Assembly: GCA_008477525.1 (NCBI GenBank)
Contig: SPDT01000004.1
Span: 2,666,001-2,730,000 of the forward strand
Direction: 5' to 3'
DNA length: 64,000 nucleotides
Origin: Hypomyces perniciosus
Lineage: Eukaryota > Ascomycota > Sordariomycetes > Hypocreales > Hypocreaceae
This document shows, piece by piece, positions 59,011 to 64,000 of the stretch. The translations under genes were made by a program, and so were the position numbers. How positions within the stretch are numbered: the stretch's first letter is position 1; the number at the start of each line of letters is the position of its first letter. Below the pieces are notes generated by a model that searched no databases, had not been told where the DNA came from, and saw only the letters and a program-made list of their open reading frames with translations.

Positions 59011-60156
59011 CTATCGAGCCGTGTTAGCATATACTCGCAGTTGCAAGGCTTCCTTGATATGCCTACCTGGCAGATTCTTCAATGCGATTTTAGTTAGCCC
59101 CTCCGTCTCATCAAGCTTCTCGACCATAGTCTTCAACTCTCGTAACGCCTCTGCTTCGTACTCCGAATACGCCTCATCTAGACCCAGCTCCCTATATAGC
59201 GCTTTAACTCTCTCTACTTTCTCTTCGTCCTGGACTCCGTAATCCTCCTCCAACAACTTTCGTTGGTCTGGCGTGCATCTTTCCAGTGCCTTGATGACGA
59301 GCCACGTGCATTTGCCCTCTTGGATGTCCGTTCCGATCTTTCCAATCTCGGCCGGGTCCGCAAAGGCATCTAGAAAGTCGTCTTGCACCTGAGCATATTT
59401 ACCAAAGGATATAGCAATGTCCTTCAGCTGAGTCGTGTTCCTGGCGGTGCCGAGTTGTAGATATACTAGGGCGACGAGAGCCCCCATGCCGAAGAAGTGG
59501 CCTCCTTTATGCGTGATGATGAAGTCGTAATTCTCCATGTTGTACTCGGAGAATTTGACCCGCTCCTGACCCTGTTTAGAATTGGAGCCGGCACTGGCGA
59601 TGAGGTGGTCGGCAGATTGGCCTATCTCGATCAAGAAGCTGTTCTCATGGAACAGATGGACCAGATCGAGGTAAGTCGGGTGAGTTTGGAAATGGAGCCG
59701 GAGCAAATAGTAGATACAAAAGTTCAGTATGAAGGCATCGCTAACAGCACTGTTCCCGACGTCAAGACGGTTCCACCATGTCGGAGCGTCTCGGCGTGTT
59801 GTCGAGCGATCAACAATATCGTCGGCAACAAGGACATAGGACGTCTGGAGTTGCACAAGCCACCCAAGCATGCACAAGTCTCTTACTTGATCTGGGGTGA
59901 TGGCGGGCCCAAGCATTGCAATAGCCATCTGCGGCACAGCGAGAGCACGGGTCTGGCGACCAACTCGCGTGTTTGCGTCCAGCGACTAGGTGCAGTTCGT
60001 CAGTAAAAGAACGAAAATGGTTCAAGAACAGCACACCTTCTTTAGTCTATCAATCACTTGAACGGGGCTTTGGAGAGATTGGACATATGCAATCAGGTCT
60101 TTTCTCAGCGCCGAGGCGGCTGTAGCGTACGCTTCATCAACATTGAGACTATCCAT
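59011..60156 (-). CDS. Short-chain isoprenyl diphosphate synthase, FPP-synthase paralogue
   Basis: Two exons, 60037-60156 and 59011-59985, give 364 residues. Both metal-binding motifs are intact: DDIVD (Asp95, 96, 99) within LVADDIVDRSTTRR, and DDFLD (242-246) within YAQVQDDFLDAFADP, followed by the FPPS-type IGKIGTDIQEGKCTWLVIKA. Overall layout is that of FPP synthase rather than the fungal type III GGPP synthase. Differences: the GKLNRG substrate loop is replaced by GRQTRA, the KYKTAF motif reads HKGGHF, and the residues five and four before the first Asp are Tyr90 and Val91 instead of two aromatics. It condenses IPP with DMAPP or GPP, in the cytosol. Its neighbour is a terpene-synthase-like gene on the same strand, so it probably supplies that enzyme's substrate. 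Confidence 0.88.
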
Positions 60157-60612
60157 GATGACTCTCAGAACAGAAAGAGATATATTATATTAGTAATCAG
60201 CAGTAGGTAGATATATTCTTGCCGTAATTCAAAAGGATTGAAGAGAGCCAGTCCAATAAGCCTTTTATACTCTGTTGGTTGATTACTGTTCTACTACTAT
60301 ATGTGAAGTTGGCTGTACCACGTTGGGTTACTGCGATGCATGCAACTAGTACTACACTGTACGGACTAATACTATGGTACCATTGTAGGATCTACGCTAG
60401 CTTAACTCCTAAGACTAGTAACATATAGTTATATTTTAGCTATAGCAGTAGTAGTACTAGTCTACCGAAAGCTTATACGAGGTCCCCGAAGTAGGTACAT
60501 ATTAGCATACGTTTCATCTCATAGCGGCTCTCCCTAGTATTCGATTCCTTTCGGTGCTTATGTTTGATGCCCATAGGCGGCTAGTACCTAATAGGTAGTA
60601 GTAGTATGTTAG
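60157..60612. other. Intergenic between synthase genes of the terpene cluster
   Basis: 456 bases. AT-rich with many short palindromes (AGTAGTAGTACTAGT at 60447-60461, also found at 9693-9707). Holds the diphosphate synthase promoter and the 3' end of the terpene-synthase-like gene. Confidence 0.5.
60261..60269 (-). promoter_or_regulatory. TATA box of the isoprenyl diphosphate synthase gene
   Basis: On the minus strand this reads TATAAAAGG, about 105 bases before the start codon at 60156, preceded by an inverted CCAAT word (60253-60257 on the plus strand). Confidence 0.6.
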
Positions 60613-62713
60613 TTACACCTCTGTCGAAATATCCCTAGCCGCATAGACGTCCCCAACGACGTCTGTGAGAAAGTAGTAAAACGTCAGCATCTGCAGGTTA
60701 GGATCTGACCCCCCTACGATATCCTTCAGGATTCCCAATGCCATCTCACACCGCTGTTTCTCATATAGAATGATCCTAATCAGCGCCTTACGGGCCTCCT
60801 CCACAGTCTCGCTTCCGTTCGAGCCGAGTCGAAACTCAGGAAAATCAAGCGAGTTGAGATTACGCTCCTTTCGATCCCGAACTAGAGATGGGTGGTCGTT
60901 CTCCATCCTGACCTTCTTACCCAGATGCAGCCAGACGTCCTGGATTATGTACCGCATCTCCGCAGAGCATGCAGAGTCCCTGCATTTTGGATCGAGACAA
61001 TGTAGGTAGGCGAGGGAAAATGCAACAAAGACGTGTGTTGCCCCGCTTGTGCGGACCCAGGTATTGTAAGAGCCGAATGGGATCGTTTTGTCCTGATAGA
61101 ATCGCTTGCTGTCTTCCAGCTGCGTGATGTGAGCGAGGAGATATTCTCGAAGCTCGTTCTTGAGAATATTCCGATTATACTCGCTAGCGGCAATGACAGC
61201 AGGATGTAAGAGAATGATGTCCCTAAAGGCTGCGAGGGCAGTGTAAACCCTGGATACTGTCGGATCCACTTTCTTATCGAGCGTTTCCTTGAGTCTGTCG
61301 TCGTCATCTTCAAATATTCCGTGGATGAGTGCCTTCATATCGTCTGTTGAATCCCCGAAATGCTTCCCGATCACGTGCTCGACAAACTCGTCTAGTTGAT
61401 ACGCCCGCAAGGTTAAGATCATCATGTCGAACAGGATATCGGCGCTGACATGGAATGGCCGAAGGTTGTTGGCGCAGGTGAAAGTAAAGGCAATGAATGG
61501 AAGATACATTTCGTCCTTCATCCCTTCTCTATCGAACATGTCGATCCTGTGTTGCATCAACATCGGAAGGAACAGAAATCCCTCTGCCATCGCAGCTCTC
61601 AGTCTCCAGGGCTCGATGCCTTGTGCACAGGGAAGTTTAGAGAAGAAGTAAACGAACTTGGCCAGTTTCTTCTCGGGAATGCTGACAGGGATGGCCGAAG
61701 GATGGAGTTTCCACTCGCTGAACGCAAGACTCGTTTGCCTGGCTACTACACTGTACGACTTCTCGACGATTCCAACCCTGTCGTTAGCCAAGTCAATGTG
61801 AATTTGACCACTGAGAACCGCTGATCGATTCTTGGAGTCGAGGTCTTCCAAAAGCACCAGAGAGTGGAGGCGTATCAGTGTCAAGATGGGATACGTGGGG
61901 GACTGATTACAGCCCTCGATACTCCAGGATCCATCCGCATTTTGGAGTTGCACGATCTGGAACCAAACTTGGAAGAGTACGAGCGGGATTTTAACGCCTC
62001 GGAGATTGTTGGAAGGACTGAGACTCGATTCGTGCCAGGCTCTGAGCAGTCGTACAAGTGAGGAGGCCAAAAGGGTGGCAGCAAGGGAAAGACAGCACTG
62101 AGTATGTCAGCGGAATCCTTTGGAAAGGACTGAAGATGAGCATACTGATGGAGATGAGAACGGGCCGTCTCTTGCCAGCCACGTGTCACACAATTGTGTT
62201 GCAAGTCTTTCCACTTGGGTCGTGTAGTCCAAGAGACTTCCAGTGCCGATGATGCCGTCTAGAACGTGACAGGCCTCCTCGACGCTCAACCCTTGGCTCT
62301 TGTCTTCATATAGGTTGACCAGGAGGTCCGGTTTGGTGGGTTTATTAATTAGATTCCGGAATATGGTAGACTGTGCAACCATGGTAATGTCGCCATGGAA
62401 AGGAGCTGTGCATTGCAGTGAGCGACAGAACCCCGCAGATTTCATTCAAGTACACCAACATGACAGCAAAGTCTCGCTCGGTTTAGTCGATTGCAAGACC
62501 TCTTCGGTGAATTCAGCAACCAAGTTCAAATGAACATCATTGATGCTCTGTGGTATGGCTAGGCCGGCTTGGAGGTAGATAATAAAGGCCTTGGGTGAAA
62601 GAGCCGTTAGCCTGAGCGATCAGGACAAAAGGGTAAAGGACCTCGCTTGAACATACAGACAAAGCCTCATTGATGTTTGAGGAGTCATCAACCGGTGTTA
62701 TTATGGCTGCCAT
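60613..62713 (-). CDS. Shortened CPS/KS-family (ent-kaurene-synthase-like) terpene synthase, class I motifs only
   Basis: Best model: exons 62657-62713, 62460-62589, 62146-62405 and 60613-62097, for 643 residues. Introns 1 and 3 are canonical (GTATGT with CTAAC; GTATGC with CTGAC). Intron 2 (62406-62459, GTTGGT...CACAG, 54 nt) is inferred because the unspliced frame has TGA at 62446-62448. Family evidence: QNADGSW (QW motif, 201-207), CDTW, DEFVE (from 385) where fungal CPS/KS have DEYME or DEFME, NDHPSLVRDRKERNLNSLDF (from 549) matching the NDxxS...NLNSxxFPEF element, and a C-terminus LTDVVGDVYAARDIS like the family's end. The class II DxDD region reads HGDITMVAQ. There is no gamma domain; usual length is about 950. 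Likely ionises a preformed prenyl diphosphate only. Substrate and product unknown. Confidence 0.72.
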
Positions 62714-63107
62714 AGCTATAGTGTTCAATAAGAGCTTTTGTTATTATGCGGTAGTACAGAAAGACTGCAGGATGAAACTCGATGCCGAATTTACTTTTAC
62801 CACCATAAGCTATTCGCCGTTTACTTGGCACTTTTGTCGAGTCTGCGGAGTAAAGTAGTAGGACAGTGGAAATACCAGGGTATAGATCCTTCACGATCGG
62901 AGTACTTCGTAGGAGATAAGAAATGCTTGGGTTGCGTAGAGCTAATGCATGTCAGCCAACTTGTTATTAGTAGTACTCCGTACTACTACCATCACTAGCA
63001 CTTCCCACTCTCATCCACTAGATTTACCTATAATATTTCTTAGGTTTCAAATAAACTCCTGCACTTAACCTAGCAGTGCTGGATATCACATGAATAACGG
63101 GTAAAAT
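62714..63107. promoter_or_regulatory. Divergent promoter, terpene-synthase-like / P450
   Basis: 394 bases between two starts pointing apart. Contains CGGAGTACTTCG near 62898-62909 and TACTCCGTA at 62974-62982. Shared control of the two genes is likely from geometry. Confidence 0.45.
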
Positions 63108-64000
63108 ATGCCTGTGTATTACTTGTTTCTTTTAGCATCCCTCGGTGGTGTTGCAACACACCTGCTATACTTCAAGCGTGGAGAACACCACCTTTATGTC
63201 CAACACTATGTGCTGGCCTTTGTGGCTTCTTTTCTCATCGTTGCGGTCTTGTACCGACTTCCCGTCTTCCTCGATGAGCCCGATGTAGATTGGAGGTCTG
63301 CTATCGACTTGTCAATCAAGGTCCATGGATGTTTCCTTCTTGGACTCTACTCCAGCCTCATCACTTACCGTCTCTTCTTCCACCCACTCAACAAATTCCC
63401 GGGTCCCATAGGTGCGCGTGTTTCCACATTTTGGCTGTCCTTTCACCTTCGTCATCTCGATGCATGGAGGAAAGTCACAGCGCTTCACGATCAATATGGC
63501 CCGTATGTACGAGTCGGTCCAACCGAGCTGTCGGTGCGTGACCCAAAGGCTCTCCCGGTTCTTCATGGAACGACATCGAAATGCGAAAAGGGGCCCATCT
63601 ACGACGTGACCAAACCCATGACCTCTCTCCATTGGTACCGCGAAAAGACCCTCCACAGCGATCGCCGCCGCTTGTGGAGCAAGGCGTTCAGCGACCGGGC
63701 ACTGAGGGGGTACGAGAAGCGGGTACAGGAGTATCGTAACAAGCTCTTTGACAGAATCGCTGCTTTCAATGGTGAGCCGATGGACATGGCGAAGTGGTTT
63801 CGCTTTTACAGCTTCGATGTCATGGGCGATCTCGCTTTCGGAAAGTCGTTCAACATGCTGAACACATCTCGGAATCATTGGGCCATCGACCTGTTGGATG
63901 CCGGGGTTTGGCCCCTGGGTTTGCAGCTGCCAGTCTGGTTCCTGAGACTTGGAATGTGCATCCCCCCCCTAGCAAAAGATTGGTGGAAGTTTGTCGGCTT
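63108..64000 (+). CDS. Cytochrome P450, 3' end beyond the window
   Basis: Open from ATG 63108 to the window edge (297 codons, no intron or stop). Two to three hydrophobic N-terminal segments (MPVYYLFLLASLGGVATHLL, YVLAFVASFLIVAVLYRLP, HGCFLLGLYSSLITYRLFFH) precede the Pro hinge NKFPGPIGAR. Then come HDQYGPYVRVGPTELSVRDP and the C-helix region HSDRRRLWSKAFSDRAL, with YSFDVMGDLAFGKSF, typical of microsomal fungal P450s with multiple N-terminal spans, such as those in indole-alkaloid and trichothecene clusters. The I-helix, ExxR and heme loop lie beyond 64000. Head-to-head with the terpene-synthase-like gene, so a tailoring oxidase for its product is the natural guess. Confidence 0.88.
   Translation, partial: MPVYYLFLLASLGGVATHLLYFKRGEHHLYVQHYVLAFVASFLIVAVLYRLPVFLDEPDVDWRSAIDLSIKVHGCFLLGLYSSLITYRLFFHPLNKFPGPIGARVSTFWLSFHLRHLDAWRKVTALHDQYGPYVRVGPTELSVRDPKALPVLHGTTSKCEKGPIYDVTKPMTSLHWYREKTLHSDRRRLWSKAFSDRALRGYEKRVQEYRNKLFDRIAAFNGEPMDMAKWFRFYSFDVMGDLAFGKSFNMLNTSRNHWAIDLLDAGVWPLGLQLPVWFLRLGMCIPPLAKDWWKFVG

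Noticed and set aside
1..64000. CRISPR arrays, rRNA, tRNA genes, transposons, viral sequence
   Set aside because: I looked for spaced direct repeats, cloverleaf boxes, transposase or reverse-transcriptase motifs and long terminal repeats and found none that hold up; the repeats present are short microsatellites and the TACGGAGTAC words.

Overview
This window is nuclear DNA of a filamentous ascomycete. The evidence is short GT-AG introns (mostly 46-90 nt) with CTAAC/CTGAC branch points, dense compact genes on both strands, and single-copy eukaryotic housekeeping genes whose protein sequences look like Sordariomycetes. Hypocreales is my best guess, not a demonstrated assignment. Gene models were spliced by eye. 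Exon edges are given in each entry and were checked for reading phase, not against transcripts.

Left part (1-28.6 kb) is conserved housekeeping. In order it holds a WDR59/Mtc5-like GATOR2 (SEA complex) subunit cut by the left edge, the E2 enzyme Ubc13, ATP synthase subunit d, NAC alpha, ribosomal protein eL14, a doubtful small ORF facing a fatty-acid-desaturase-like gene, an Fmp46-like thioredoxin-fold protein, a very large RRM protein with an in-frame TAG, complex I subunit NDUFA2 head-to-head with mitochondrial pyruvate carrier MPC2, and a Rom2-type Rho1 GEF.

Middle part (28.6-56.4 kb) starts with a gene-poor 3.3 kb stretch and a lone cytochrome P450 that is complete apart from a one-base frameshift. 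Then come Cu/Zn superoxide dismutase, the Tudor-staphylococcal nuclease protein, the COX assembly factor Pet191/Coa5, a steryl-ester-hydrolase-type lipase, a Red1/ZFC3H1-like CCCH zinc-finger protein, the class II myosin heavy chain and a Cys-rich protein of unknown function. Several neighbours serve mitochondria (Atp7, NDUFA2, MPC2, Coa5, Fmp46).

Right part (58.2-64 kb) is accessory. It holds a small secreted Gly-rich protein with a four-Cys tail, then the start of what I read as an undescribed terpenoid cluster: an FPP-synthase paralogue with altered chain-length residues, a shortened relative of the fungal bifunctional CPS/KS diterpene synthases that keeps class I motifs but lacks the class II DxDD, and a divergent P450 cut by the right edge. 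This cluster is the most promising material here. The intergenic DNA also carries a dispersed palindromic word built on TACGGAGTAC.
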